Assembly: GCF_013449375.1 (NCBI RefSeq)
Contig: NZ_JACDRR010000007.1
Span: 341,801 to 405,800, forward strand
Reading direction: 5' to 3'
DNA from: Pectobacterium sp. CFBP8739
Lineage (GTDB): Bacteria > Pseudomonadota > Gammaproteobacteria > Enterobacterales > Enterobacteriaceae
Length of the DNA: 64,000 nucleotides
Part shown: one piece after another, positions 53,872 to 63,293 of the stretch
Numbering within the stretch: the stretch's first letter is position 1
How the letters are laid out: each line of letters opens with the position of its first letter
The notes under the pieces: model-generated
Database searches by the model: none
The model's input: the letters and a program-made list of their open reading frames with translations, nothing else
What the model was told of the DNA's origin: nothing
Translations under genes and position numbers: made by a program

Positions 53872-54992
53872 AAGCTTTCAATATCTGGTTTGTGATCAAA
53901 GTGGGGCTGATTATTGCTTTTGTGTCTGTATTGGCTGTGGTTGCTTATCTGCAGCATCCCTTGTTTGGTCAGCTTCCATCTGAGGAGCAATTGGCACGCA
54001 TCACGCAGTCGCGGAACTACCTACAGGGGGAATTCCGAAACCAACTCGAAACGCCGTTACTGACAACCGATGAATCACAGTTCTCAATCATGTTAAGTAA
54101 CAGTTTCGGCAACAATGGCAATCCGCGACCTCCTGGCGCGATCCCTGCCATGAAAACAGATCTCAAGACCCTTGATGCGAAGCGGGATTTGGTCGTCTGG
54201 CTGGGGCATTCCTCATACTTTATACAAATGGCCGGGAAACGCATCCTGATTGACCCAGTGTTCAGTGCCAACGCTGCGCCAATTCCGTGGGCCAACGAGG
54301 CATTCGAAGGCACAAATCTGTATAGCGCACAGGACATGCCTGACATTGATGTATTGCTGATCAGCCACGATCACTACGATCATCTGGACTATCCCACTGT
54401 TCTGGCGCTTCGAGACAAGGTCAAACGAGTGGTCGTTGGCCTTGGCGTTGGGGCGCACTTCAAGCGTTGGGGCTACTCTGTTGACCAGATTCATGAAGCT
54501 GACTGGAATGACATCGTCAAGGAATCTCCTGAGCTGGATGTCCACGTCGTTCCGGCCCGACATTTTTCCGGTCGTACACTGACACGGGACCAGTCACTCT
54601 GGGTTGGTTTTGCGCTGGTATCGCCGCAACGTCGTATCTTCTTTAGTGGCGACTCCGGATACGGCCCGCATTTCGCCGCAATCGGCCAGCAATTAGGCCC
54701 CTTTGACTGGGCAACGGTTGATACAGGTCAGTATGATCCGCGCTGGGCTTATGTGCATATGAATCCCGAAGAGGCTGCTCAGGCAACTGAAGATTTGAGG
54801 GCACGCACGTTTACACCAGGCCATGCAGGTCGTTTCTCAATCTCGCCTCACGACTGGGATGACCCATTTAAGCGAATCACAACGGCAAGTGCTGGGCGTG
54901 GGTATGCGTTATGGACGCCAGAAATTGGTCGCACGATTTATTTAGATGATCGTGCACAAACGTTTACTCGGTGGTGGGAGCATGTGCGATAG
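53868..54992 (+). CDS. Membrane-anchored metallo-beta-lactamase fold hydrolase (UlaG/RomA-like)
   Basis: A 374-residue protein starting with GTG at 53868. One N-terminal helix (about 8-28) probably anchors it facing the periplasm. The metal site HDHYDH is at 167-172, preceded by WLGHSSYFIQMAGKRILIDPVFS and followed by VPARHFSGR and FFSGDSGYGPHF, as in UlaG-type lactonases, RomA and NAPE-PLD-like phosphodiesterases. It overlaps the lactonase-like gene by 4 bases, so the two are coupled. Confidence 0.87.
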   Translation: MKAFNIWFVIKVGLIIAFVSVLAVVAYLQHPLFGQLPSEEQLARITQSRNYLQGEFRNQLETPLLTTDESQFSIMLSNSFGNNGNPRPPGAIPAMKTDLKTLDAKRDLVVWLGHSSYFIQMAGKRILIDPVFSANAAPIPWANEAFEGTNLYSAQDMPDIDVLLISHDHYDHLDYPTVLALRDKVKRVVVGLGVGAHFKRWGYSVDQIHEADWNDIVKESPELDVHVVPARHFSGRTLTRDQSLWVGFALVSPQRRIFFSGDSGYGPHFAAIGQQLGPFDWATVDTGQYDPRWAYVHMNPEEAAQATEDLRARTFTPGHAGRFSISPHDWDDPFKRITTASAGRGYALWTPEIGRTIYLDDRAQTFTRWWEHVR

Positions 54993-55024
54993 CGCTTAAA
55001 ATCTTATAACTTTTTGATTTTATC

Positions 55025-55339
55025 TCAGTTAAAGATTGCGTTTTTGGAACGCTTTACAGGTGAACGTGCCGCTTTTTCAGCGACACGTTGCTGTGCCGAG
55101 TTGATATTCTGCACCAGTAGTTTACGGAGTTCACCACGTTTCTGGCGTGCATCTGACAGACTGATTAACGGATAAGCGCCCAACGCTATGCGGGTCTCTT
55201 TGCCACAAAAATAATATCTGAAGTACCAGAGACGCGAACCAGTAGGTTTAACATGAAGATACAGGCCGTGTGAGTCGGATAGTTTTATGGGGGTAACAGG
55301 TGGTTTTAAGTTGCGGATATTTGAGTCATTAAGCGCCAT
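55025..55339 (-). pseudogene. Truncated P4-type tyrosine integrase, N-terminal arm only
   Basis: A 104-residue fragment with the DUF4102 arm-type DNA-binding domain (ALNDSNIRNLKPPVTPIKLSDSHGLYLHVKPTGSRLWYFRYYFCGKETRIALGAYPLISLSDARQKRGELRKLL). The catalytic domain (Arg-His-Arg-Tyr) is absent. It begins about 170 bases from the 3' end of tRNA-Asn and points away from it, the classical arrangement of a genomic island integrated at a tRNA gene. The excision machinery is therefore lost. Confidence 0.85.
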
Positions 55340-55472
55340 TTGGGGGTCACCCCGTCATCGAACCAACTTGCCCCCAAATCTGACCACCACATTCTTCCGA
55401 TACGGAGGCAAAACGGAATGTACATAGGGAACGATTCTCGGGTGGAATGCATTGAATAAAATGATAAAAACA

Positions 55473-55506
55473 AAAACCCCGCTTAAGTTTCCTTAAGCGG
55501 GGTTTT
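55473..55506 (-). terminator. Terminator of the tRNA-Asn gene
   Basis: A 15-bp stem (aaaaccccgcttaag and its exact complement) with a 4-base loop, and T-rich on the minus strand, just past the 3' end of tRNA-Asn. Confidence 0.85.
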
Positions 55507-55512
55507 CTAATT

Positions 55513-55588
55513 TGGCTCCTCTGACTGGACTCGAACCAGTGACATACGGATTAACAGTCCGCCGTTCTACCGACTGAACTACAGAGGA
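55513..55588 (-). tRNA. tRNA-Asn (GTT anticodon)
   Basis: A 76-base tRNA with the CCA end encoded. The acceptor tcctctg pairs with cagagga, the anticodon loop contains GTT, and the T-arm is ggttcgagtcc. Its 3' side is the attachment site of the island whose integrase stump lies at 55025-55339. A consensus promoter precedes it at 55607-55635. Confidence 0.97.
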
Positions 55589-55606
55589 ATCGGTTAAGTG
55601 CGATGG

Positions 55607-55635
55607 ATAATAGCGGGAGCGTTTCGGGTTGTCAA
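55607..55635 (-). promoter_or_regulatory. Sigma-70 promoter of tRNA-Asn
   Basis: On the minus strand: TTGACA (55635-55630), 17-base spacer, TATTAT (55612-55607), followed by a short leader to the tRNA 5' end at 55588. The hexamers and spacing are close to consensus. Confidence 0.8.
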
Positions 55636-55919
55636 AGGCTGTCATCACTCGAGGTGTTTGATTGTCGAACTAATAACCAACATATTGAAATTATTGCCCA
55701 AGTTGAACACAGGAAAGTTGTGATACGCATCAATTAGCAAGCAAGCGTGCACTCTAAAATAGCAGACCTTGCTTTAGAATGGTGCAGACGGGTATTGGGC
55801 CAGAGGCTGATTCTTCAGACAAAAGCAGGGAGGTTGGTTAGCAGAATCATTGCTTTTCCTTATTTTACCTGTGGCTTATCAATGAGGTATCACTTTTTCT
55901 TAGGCATAGAAACATAATA

Positions 55920-55935
55920 TGGCGCGCTTTTTGCT
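55920..55935 (+). promoter_or_regulatory. Sigma-54 promoter in front of nac
   Basis: TGGCGCGctttTTGCT matches the sigma-54 pattern TGGCACGN4TTGCW at every specified position but one, with the invariant GG and GC dinucleotides at the right distance. It ends 33 bases before the nac start codon. Nac expression by NtrC and sigma-54 is established in other enterobacteria. Confidence 0.85.
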
Positions 55936-55967
55936 ACCTCTTTAGAGTAACTACTCAGGAGGCAGAC

Positions 55968-56243
55968 ATGAATCTTAGACGGCTCAAATATTTTGTGAAA
56001 ATCGTTGATATCGGTAGCCTGACGCAGGCTGCTGAGTTGTTGCATATTGCACAACCGGCGCTGAGCCAGCAGGTCGCGACGCTGGAGAGTGAACTCGAAA
56101 AACAGCTATTGGTGCGGAGTCGGCGCGGTGTGACGCCTACCGAGGCGGGGAAAATTCTTTATTCTCACGCACAGACGATATTGTCACAGTGTGAACAGGC
56201 AAAGGATGCGGTGAGTGGTGCACGACAATCAATGAGTGCGTAA
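55968..56243 (+). CDS. nac: Nac-like LysR regulator reduced to its DNA-binding and linker region
   Basis: A 91-residue protein that matches the N-terminal part of Nac (nitrogen assimilation control) closely: MNLRRLKYFVKIVDIGSLTQAAELL...RSRRGVTPTEAGKILYSHAQTIL. It stops cleanly at residue 91, where full Nac continues to about 305. The helix-turn-helix and the dimerisation helix remain; the effector domain is absent and no remnant follows. The GGAGG ribosome site and sigma-54 promoter are intact, so it is probably expressed under nitrogen limitation. Shortened Nac of about this size has been shown in Klebsiella to bind DNA and retain some functions. Function here is inferred. Confidence 0.8.
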   Translation: MNLRRLKYFVKIVDIGSLTQAAELLHIAQPALSQQVATLESELEKQLLVRSRRGVTPTEAGKILYSHAQTILSQCEQAKDAVSGARQSMSA

Positions 56244-56494
56244 ACGCTAACGATGAAGGCCAGCTGTTCCCCGATGGCTGGCTAATCCATCTGACTTCTT
56301 TTCTGGTGTTCTGTCAGAAGCTGATGTGTTTTTATTTTTTCGTGAATTTCATCACAATTTATCGCATTATCGATCTTCTTTGAACAGAAAACGTCGTTCT
56401 TAAAAATAAAATGGTTTTTTAGTTTTTTTATTTATTTTGTTTTTTTATATGCACCTTCATTTTATTGCAGCAGTGTGAATATGATTTCCTTAAA

Positions 56495-56620
56495 ATGGTA
56501 ATAGATACTAGCGATCAGGCCATTCACAGTGTTACATTAATCTTCGTTATGTTTTCTCTAATCCTGTTCGTCATGGCAGGGGTTACCTTATGGGTATATG
56601 ACGGTTATTTTTTTGATTAA
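56495..56620 (+). CDS. Putative 41-residue single-pass membrane protein
   Basis: The frame ATG 56495 to TAA 56618-56620 encodes 41 residues: a polar start (MVIDTSDQAIHS), one strong hydrophobic helix (TLIFVMFSLILFVMAGVTLWV), and a short tail. It ends 10 bases before the iraP-like start. The ribosome site is weak. Small hydrophobic proteins of this kind are often real in enterobacteria, but nothing proves translation here. Confidence 0.4.
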   Translation: MVIDTSDQAIHSVTLIFVMFSLILFVMAGVTLWVYDGYFFD

Positions 56621-56629
56621 GGAGTTCAA

Positions 56630-56896
56630 ATGAATAATATCCTCTCTCATCTTTTAATAAAGCTGGCAGAAAAAGAAGTTGGAGAAAAAGCGCTTAATGC
56701 GAAGATTGAATCGTTAGAGATGCTGATTTCTGCTATTGTTTCAACACTCGATGACAGTAAAATCAATGAGTTAAATAAAAAGATAGAAGGTGTGGTTGCT
56801 GATGCTTCTCAGCGGAAGGATGATTATAATTCCTTAGCTTTCGAACTATTGGCAAAAAATATCAATCGAATCACAACCGTTTCATTACGGGAATAA
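56630..56896 (+). CDS. iraP: Anti-adaptor protein IraP-like (sigma-S stabiliser)
   Basis: An 88-residue protein with a predicted coiled coil. Its N-terminal line (ILSHLLIKLAEKEVGEKALNAKIESLEMLISAIV) has the spacing of IraP (LLLKLAQKE...ALE..V.A). IraP binds RssB and prevents delivery of RpoS to ClpXP during phosphate starvation. The GGAG ribosome site precedes the ATG by 7 bases. The C-terminal part differs from E. coli IraP, so orthology is likely but not certain. Confidence 0.7.
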   Translation: MNNILSHLLIKLAEKEVGEKALNAKIESLEMLISAIVSTLDDSKINELNKKIEGVVADASQRKDDYNSLAFELLAKNINRITTVSLRE

Positions 56897-57024
56897 CTTT
56901 CTTATATATAAATGGTAACGACATTAATTGGTTGTATAGTAATTTCCGCATATACAATTGAGAATTATTTATATTCAATAATAGAGAATATTTGTGCTAT
57001 GGGTGATTTTACTGAAAGAAATTG

Positions 57025-57053
57025 AAGGCGCTGACGTTGTCCGCGCCTTTCTT
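57025..57053. terminator. Hairpin between iraP and cycA
   Basis: aaggcgc (57025-57031) and gcgcctt (57043-57049) with an 11-base loop; a short T-run follows on the plus strand. It may serve both convergent genes. Confidence 0.55.
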
Positions 57054-57066
57054 GCATTTATACGCT

Positions 57067-58479
57067 TTACTTCATGTCAACAGCCTGCTTTTCCCGACGA
57101 ATAAACTGATAAGCAATAGCCAGAACAATAAACCACAGCGGCGTAACAATGAGCGCCTGCCGTGTATCTGGCTGTAACGTTAACAGTACAATAACAAAAG
57201 CGAAAAAGGCCAAACATACCCAGCACATGAAGATACCCAATGGCATTTTATAGGATGATTCGGCATGTAGCTGAGGGCGTTTTTTACGGTAGGTCAGATA
57301 AGAGCACAGGATGATGCTCCATATGAACATAAATAAGATTGCGGAAACAGTGGTTACCAGCGTAAAGACGGTCATCACGTTCGGAATCAGGTAGATCAAC
57401 ACGACGCCAGACAGTAAACAAATACAGGAAAACATCAGTCCAGCCGAAGGGACAGCACGTTTAGAGAGCGTGCCGAAGCCTTTCGGTGCATCGCCTTGTT
57501 TAGCCAGACCAAAGAGCATGCGGCTGGTGGAGAAAACGCCGCTATTCGCTGAAGATGCCGCAGACGTCAGGACGACGAAGTTGATCATACTGGCAGCCGC
57601 AGGTAAGCCGACAAGCACGAACATTTCCACGAAAGGACTACGATCTGCCGTGATCGCGCCCCAAGGCGTGACGGACATAATCATGATTAGCGCAAAAACA
57701 TAAAACATGATGATGCGAATCGGGATAGCGTTAATCGCCCGCGGCAATACCACTTTCGGGTTTTTCGTTTCAGCTGCCGTTGTACCCACCAGTTCGATGC
57801 CGACAAAGGCGAATACGGCTATCTGAAACCCAGCGAAGAAACCGCTTATTCCTTTGGGGAACATGCCGCCATCATTCCAGAGGTTGGTAAAAGAGGCGAC
57901 GTTGCCTGACGGCGAAGAGAATTGCATCATGACCAGTACAGCGCCAACGGCGATTAACGCAACGATGGCGACAATTTTTATCATGGCGAACCAGAATTCC
58001 ATCTCACCAAACAGTTTCACGGTTGCCAGATTGAGCGTAAGTAAGAGTAGCACGCAAAGCAGGGAGGAAATCCACTGTGATAAATCGGGGAACCAGAACT
58101 GAGAGTATGCACTAATCGCGACGACATCGGCGATCCCGGTTACGACCCAGCAGAACCAGTAAGTCCAGCCAGTGAAGAAACCTGCCCATGGCCCGAGCAA
58201 GTCGGCCGCGAAGTCACTGAATGACTTGTAGTTGAGGTTGGAGAGTAATAGCTCTCCCATTGCGCGCATAACGAAAAACAGCATAAAGCCAATGATCATA
58301 TAAACGAAGATGATCGACGGGCCAGCCATGCTGATTGTTTTGCCTGAGCCCATGAATAGCCCAGTACCGATTGCTCCGCCGATGGCGATGAGCTGAATAT
58401 GACGATTAGTCAGATTCCGTTGCAGTCCCTCTCCCTGTTCAGGGGCAAGGTCTGCGGCTTCTTTTGATTGTTCGGCCAT
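57067..58479 (-). CDS. cycA: D-serine/D-alanine/glycine:H+ symporter CycA
   Basis: A 470-residue APC-family permease with 12 membrane helices. It opens LQRNLTNRHIQLIAIGGAIGTGLFMGSGKTISMAGPSIIFVYMIIGF and continues with MRAMGELLLSNLNYKSFSDFAADLLGPWAGFFTGWTYWFCWVV, nearly identical to E. coli CycA. It imports D-serine, D-alanine, glycine and D-cycloserine. Monocistronic, convergent to the iraP-like gene. Confidence 0.95.
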   Translation of the reverse strand: MAEQSKEAADLAPEQGEGLQRNLTNRHIQLIAIGGAIGTGLFMGSGKTISMAGPSIIFVYMIIGFMLFFVMRAMGELLLSNLNYKSFSDFAADLLGPWAGFFTGWTYWFCWVVTGIADVVAISAYSQFWFPDLSQWISSLLCVLLLLTLNLATVKLFGEMEFWFAMIKIVAIVALIAVGAVLVMMQFSSPSGNVASFTNLWNDGGMFPKGISGFFAGFQIAVFAFVGIELVGTTAAETKNPKVVLPRAINAIPIRIIMFYVFALIMIMSVTPWGAITADRSPFVEMFVLVGLPAAASMINFVVLTSAASSANSGVFSTSRMLFGLAKQGDAPKGFGTLSKRAVPSAGLMFSCICLLSGVVLIYLIPNVMTVFTLVTTVSAILFMFIWSIILCSYLTYRKKRPQLHAESSYKMPLGIFMCWVCLAFFAFVIVLLTLQPDTRQALIVTPLWFIVLAIAYQFIRREKQAVDMK

Positions 58480-58776
58480 TTAAGTACACGTTCCTGTTTC
58501 TGTTTGTGATGTTTTTTTGAGCTCTTTGGTGGCTCTCGTTTGCGAAAATCGAAACAAATAAGATAGCGCAACCGCGGTACTTATTACAGCGGATGTCTGA
58601 GATAGCCAGGCATAAAGAGGGCAGATAATGATGTAAAGTGATGCTGTATAGTTTTCGCCCTAAAATGAAGAAGATATAAAACGCTGAGAGGCCGAGATAA
58701 ATAGGTTGAGTAGGTTAGCAAATTTACCAATTGCTAACAATGTTATTATCGTGCATAAAAAATTAATATGAAGTGT
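58480..58776. other. cycA upstream region
   Basis: Contains the cycA promoter region and the A+T-rich start of the tRNA-Lys promoter region. No gene seen. Confidence 0.5.
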
Positions 58777-58805
58777 TTGACAGACGAGTCAGGGAGGAGA
58801 ATAAT
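58777..58805 (+). promoter_or_regulatory. Sigma-70 promoter of tRNA-Lys
   Basis: TTGACA (58777-58782), 17-base spacer, AATAAT (58800-58805), then a C-rich discriminator. It ends 10 bases before the tRNA, so the 5' leader is only a few bases long. Confidence 0.75.
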
Positions 58806-58815
58806 CCTCCCCGTT

Positions 58816-58891
<76 letters not shown>

Positions 58892-59506
58892 ACAATATCA
58901 AAGGGTTACAGTGATTTTTTCTATTTTTTATTATTGTTTTTCTTTGGGTTAGCTTTTTTTATTTATATCCCTTCTTAAGTTTACTCATATTTTTCTGCGT
59001 TATTTTATTATTCTCTGTTTCTTTATTTTATCTTATTTCTTTCACGGTTTTTTCTTGCTTAATAGATCGAGTTTTCTCTGGCGTGTTTTTATTCAGAGGG
59101 CACGTTAACGTCGGCGAAGATATAACGGGCTGATGGTATTGTTGAAACTCACGCTCTGTCTGATGAAGGCGTGCCTCACGTGCCCTGAAGAGTCGTGATG
59201 TCGTGATAAAGTGCTATGCTTAACAGACGGGATAGTCGATAGAGCGTAATAATGATGTTGCGATTTGAACTGCTCTAAATAAATCACGTTACAAGTAACA
59301 TGTTCACGCGCAAGGCATTTGCCCTTTAGGACGAAACACGCAGAAGTGCACATCAGTGTGCCGAGTCGCGTAGCCAGCGCGTATGTAGCTTGAGTATGAC
59401 GAGTTTGCACAGGGCTGTGTTCACACCACTGGGGCGGCGTTTAGAGGTAGCTGGAGTTTCCTGGTTAGCCATAAGCAAGTTTCTGCTTGATTTCGGAGGG
59501 GGTTAT
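58892..59506. other. Long A+T-rich spacer after tRNA-Lys
   Basis: The first part is a T-rich tract with probable terminator activity; the rest shows no frame with coding character. A 101-codon frame on the minus strand (59105-59410) has none of the properties of a real protein. Confidence 0.5.
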
Positions 59507-59794
59507 ATGGGATTCGAAAAATTACTGGCCGTCATAGAAAAAAGTCACCAGGATCCAAAATCGGTTATCTCGCTGTCTGAACTGAGCCAGGCAATCCATG
59601 AGATAATCTGTACTGAAAGTTCGCAAGAGTACAAAATCAATGAATGCTTCACCGAGCTGAGAGAACTGGTTGATGAAAGAAAAGCACTATCGAGGAAACA
59701 GTTCCTGGATAAAGCATTGGTGACGGAATTAACGCAATATAAAAAGAAAGAAGAGGCGCTACTTTTGAAACTCATCAGTATTGGAAGTAAATAG
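59507..59794 (+). CDS. Hypothetical 95-aa helical protein
   Basis: Not recognised. Charged and helical, with a probable coiled coil (residues 45-85). The start at 59507 (MGFEKLLAVIEKSHQDPKSVISLSELSQAIHEI) follows a GGAGGGGG site; the frame is open from 59390. It stands convergent to yecF. Confidence 0.6.
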   Translation: MGFEKLLAVIEKSHQDPKSVISLSELSQAIHEIICTESSQEYKINECFTELRELVDERKALSRKQFLDKALVTELTQYKKKEEALLLKLISIGSK

Positions 59795-59886
59795 ACGAGA
59801 GTCTCTATTTTCTAATCAGTATAGCAACACTAAATATCACTACACCGCCAGAGCAAATTATTAGCATGGCGGTGTAGCAAATAGTG

Positions 59887-60111
59887 CTATTTACGGTAGC
59901 TGGTTTTGATCTGTTTAATCGTGTTATCAAAAACAGTGGCTTGCTCGGCATCTTCCAATTGAGCAATATATCTTTCCATATTGATGATAACTTTACCGGC
60001 ATCTGCCTGGCCGATCGATTTTAATAACAGCGTGACCATCGCCTTCAGGCAGGTAACCTCGTGGGCCAGTGTCTCAGTTGATGCGGCAGTAGAAAAATCT
60101 GCGTTGCTCAT
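59887..60111 (-). CDS. yecF: YecF, DUF2594 family protein
   Basis: A 74-residue protein close to E. coli YecF (LAHEVTCLKAMVTLLLKSIGQADAGKVIINMERYIAQLEDAEQATVFDNTIKQIKTSYRK). Function unknown; it marks the conserved yecF-uvrY-uvrC-pgsA region. GAGGAG ribosome site. In E. coli sdiA lies next to it, but no sdiA is found here. Confidence 0.93.
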   Translation of the reverse strand: MSNADFSTAASTETLAHEVTCLKAMVTLLLKSIGQADAGKVIINMERYIAQLEDAEQATVFDNTIKQIKTSYRK

Positions 60112-60753
60112 GTTTTCTCCTCAACAAGAAAAAGATGTTTTTCTTCGCCTGCTGCGGGCGTTGCCGCTGTGGCGGCAGGCAGAACCAGATGAACAGGAGT
60201 ATACCATAAAGCATATTGTGGATTGATATTATTCGCGGATGACGCCATTTTAGTGACTGTTTTTTATGCATTTAACTTATTAAAAGAGCGTCTATATTCT
60301 TGGTTTTTTTCGTGGTAGAGGCTATAGATGTGTTTCGTTTAATACATATGATGTTCACTATGGACGTGCTTCACTGAATATATTATTTGTATAATAAAGT
60401 GGCAGGCGATGATAAAATCCCCAATGATATTCCGATTACAATAGTGATTTTTTATTGACATTTTAAATTTAAAGCCAATTGCAGACCATTTGATTTGCAT
60501 TGTTTTTTATACATTTTGTGCAGCCGGACTGTTTATAGTGCGTGGCGTATTTGAAATGTTAAGAATGTGATCGACATACACCATCAGCTTGACGATATAT
60601 TGTTATGATCGGGAACGCGCTTTATTCTTTCTCGGCATATTTTAAAATACATATTCATATAAATCAGTGTTCATTATTTTTTTAAACCAACGTAGTATCA
60701 CCTGCAAGCAACTTTTTATGTAAGTGTTACTCCCTTTTTTGGAGAATTATTCT
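60112..60753. other. uvrY upstream region
   Basis: An A+T-rich spacer of about 640 bases containing the uvrY and yecF promoters. No gene is seen. It is longer than in E. coli. Confidence 0.5.
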
Positions 60754-61410
60754 TTGATTAGCGTTTTTCTTGTTGATGACCATGAACTGGTGCGGGCAGG
60801 GATACGACGCATTCTTGACGATATCAAAGGTCTGAAAGTGGTTGGTGAGGCATGCTGTGGTGAAGATGCCGTGAAATGGTGCCGAAGCCATGATGTGGAT
60901 GTTGTCCTGATGGACATGAGCATGCCGGGTATCGGTGGGCTTGAAGCAACGCGTAAAATCCTGCGTTTCACTCCAGATATAAAAGTCATCATGCTCACTA
61001 TTTATACGGAGAATCCACTACCCGCAAAAGTGATGCAGGCGGGGGCTGCGGGATATGTGAGTAAAGCGGCTGCCCCTCAGGAAGTCATTTCCGCCATTCG
61101 AGCAGTACACGCAGGTAAACGGTATATTGCTTCTGATATTGCCCAACAGATGGCACTAAGCCAACTTGAGCCGCAAACGGACGCACCGCTGGAGTGTTTG
61201 TCTGAACGCGAATTACAGATTATGCTAATGATAACTAAGGGGCAAAAAGTGACTGAAATCTCAGATCAGCTTAATCTTAGCCCTAAAACCGTGAACAGCT
61301 ATCGTTACCGTATGTTTAGCAAACTGAATATCAACGGCGACGTAGAGTTGACTCATCTGGCTATCAAGCATGGGCTTTTTACCGCGGAGACATTGTTAAG
61401 TAGTGAGTGA
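60754..61410 (+). CDS. uvrY: Response regulator UvrY (GacA/ExpA)
   Basis: A 218-residue FixJ/NarL-type regulator. Receiver domain with phospho-acceptor Asp54 ([18 protein letters not shown]) and a LuxR-type helix-turn-helix ([42 protein letters not shown]). Starts with TTG at 60754, 8 bases after GGAG; the ATG-containing frame upstream is not in the family. With BarA/ExpS it drives transcription of the small RNA csrB/rsmB, and in Pectobacterium it controls extracellular enzymes and quorum-linked virulence. It overlaps uvrC by 8 bases. Confidence 0.95.
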   Translation: MISVFLVDDHELVRAGIRRILDDIKGLKVVGEACCGEDAVKWCRSHDVDVVLMDMSMPGIGGLEATRKILRFTPDIKVIMLTIYTENPLPAKVMQAGAAGYVSKAAAPQEVISAIRAVHAGKRYIASDIAQQMALSQLEPQTDAPLECLSERELQIMLMITKGQKVTEISDQLNLSPKTVNSYRYRMFSKLNINGDVELTHLAIKHGLFTAETLLSSE

Positions 61411-63235
61411 GAGTTTCGATGCTTCGGCATTTTTAAAAACGGTAACGAGCCAGCCTGGTGTCTACCGTATGTATGATGCGGGCGATACGGTCATCTATGT
61501 CGGTAAGGCAAAAGACTTAAAAAAAAGGCTTGCCAGCTATTTCCGCAGCCATGTCGCCAGCCGTAAAACCGAGGCATTGGTCAAAAGCATCAAGCATATT
61601 GATGTCACGATCACGCACACAGAAACTGAAGCCTTACTGCTGGAACACAACTACATTAAGCTTTATCAGCCGCGCTATAACGTCTTGCTGCGTGATGATA
61701 AATCCTACCCCATGATTTTCTTGAGCGGTGATGCTCATCCACGTCTGGCTGTTCACCGTGGTGCCAAACATGCGAAGGGCGAATACTTCGGCCCGTTTCC
61801 CAACGGCAATGCCGTGCGTGAAACACTGATATTGCTGCAAAAACTGTTCCCAGTGCGCCAGTGTGAAAATAGCGTTTATCGCAACCGCTCTCGCCCTTGC
61901 CTGCAATATCAAATTGGTCGCTGCCTTGGGCCTTGCGTTAGCGGTTTGGTTAGCGAAGAGGATTATCAACAGCAGGTTGACTATGTTCGCCTGTTTTTGT
62001 CTGGCAAAGATCAGCAGGTACTGAATCAACTTATCTCCCGGATGGAAGCGGCCAGTCGCGACCTGAATTTTGAAGAAGCAGCTCGGATACGCGATCAGAT
62101 CCAGGCCGTTCGGCGCGTGACGGAAAAACAATTTGTTTCCGGCGACGGCGAAGATCTGGATGTGATTAGTGTGGCTTTTGATGCGGGTATGGCTTGCGTC
62201 TATGTCCTGTTTATCCGGCAGGGAAAAGTCCTTGGCAGCCGGAGCTATTTCCCCAAAGTGCCTGGTGGTACGGAATTAGGTGAAGTGGTGCAAACGTTTG
62301 TCGGGCAGTTCTATTTACAAGGAAGCTTAGGCCGAACGCTTCCTGCAGAAATTCTGCTTGATTTCACTTTGCCTGATAAAGACGTGTTAACGGAGTCCCT
62401 GACGGCGGTTGCGGGGAGAAGAGTACAGATTCAGACGAAGCCCCGTGGCGACCGTGCTCGCTATTTAAAACTGGCGCGGACGAATGCTGCTACGGCGTTA
62501 GTCACAAAATTGTCTCAACAATCTACCATTCATCAGCGTCTGACCGCATTAGCAAGCGTCTTGCAACTGCCTGAAATCCATCGCATGGAGTGTTTTGATA
62601 TCAGTCACACGATGGGTGAACAGACGGTGGCATCCTGCGTGGTATTTGATGCCAATGGTCCGTTACGTTCGGAATATCGCCGCTATAATATCAGTGGCAT
62701 TACGCCCGGTGATGATTATGCTGCCATGGCGCAAGTTCTCCGACGCCGGTACGGTAAAGCGTTGGATGAGAGTAAAATACCTGATGTTATTGTGATTGAT
62801 GGCGGGAAAGGGCAACTTGGTCAGGCGCAGGGCGTGTTTGACTCGTTACAGGTATCATGGGATAAAAATAAGCCGTTGCTGCTTGGAGTTGCGAAAGGCA
62901 GCGATCGTAAAGCTGGATTAGAAACCCTGTTTTTTGAAGCGACAGGCGAGGGCGTAGCACTGCCACCTGATTCTCCCGCGTTGCACGTTATCCAGCATAT
63001 TCGCGATGATTCACATGACCATGCGATTGGTGGACATCGTAAAAAGAGAGCAAAAGTAAAGAATACCAGTACGCTGGAGCTTATCGAAGGTGTCGGCCCT
63101 AAACGTCGTCAAACCCTGCTGAAGTACATGGGAGGGCTACAGCCGTTGATGAATGCCAGTATTGAGGAGATTGCAAATGTTCCAGGAATTTCGCATGCAT
63201 TGGCAGAAAAGATCTTCCATGCATTGAAACACTAG
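61403..63235 (+). CDS. uvrC: UvrABC excinuclease subunit C
   Basis: A 610-residue nucleotide-excision-repair endonuclease. GIY-YIG domain at about 15-95 ([25 protein letters not shown]), UVR domain near 205-240 for UvrB binding, RNase-H-like 5' nuclease ([15 protein letters not shown]), and a C-terminal helix-hairpin-helix pair. It makes both incisions around a lesion. The GTG at 61403 is used as start; coupled with uvrY, as in other enterobacteria. Confidence 0.96.
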   Translation: MSESFDASAFLKTVTSQPGVYRMYDAGDTVIYVGKAKDLKKRLASYFRSHVASRKTEALVKSIKHIDVTITHTETEALLLEHNYIKLYQPRYNVLLRDDKSYPMIFLSGDAHPRLAVHRGAKHAKGEYFGPFPNGNAVRETLILLQKLFPVRQCENSVYRNRSRPCLQYQIGRCLGPCVSGLVSEEDYQQQVDYVRLFLSGKDQQVLNQLISRMEAASRDLNFEEAARIRDQIQAVRRVTEKQFVSGDGEDLDVISVAFDAGMACVYVLFIRQGKVLGSRSYFPKVPGGTELGEVVQTFVGQFYLQGSLGRTLPAEILLDFTLPDKDVLTESLTAVAGRRVQIQTKPRGDRARYLKLARTNAATALVTKLSQQSTIHQRLTALASVLQLPEIHRMECFDISHTMGEQTVASCVVFDANGPLRSEYRRYNISGITPGDDYAAMAQVLRRRYGKALDESKIPDVIVIDGGKGQLGQAQGVFDSLQVSWDKNKPLLLGVAKGSDRKAGLETLFFEATGEGVALPPDSPALHVIQHIRDDSHDHAIGGHRKKRAKVKNTSTLELIEGVGPKRRQTLLKYMGGLQPLMNASIEEIANVPGISHALAEKIFHALKH

Positions 63236-63293
63236 GGACAATGTAGCAACATACTCTTAGTATCCACTCCAGCCAGATAGTTACCTAAGCGCT

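Larger units (their letters stand above)
55589..55967. other. Spacer containing the tRNA-Asn and nac promoters
   Basis: Holds the tRNA promoter (55607-55635, minus) and the sigma-54 promoter (55920-55935, plus). Otherwise no gene is seen. Confidence 0.6.

Noticed and set aside
59105..59410. A 101-codon open frame on the minus strand
   Set aside because: No ribosome site, no conserved motif, and composition (many Cys/His/Ser) typical of a non-coding frame.
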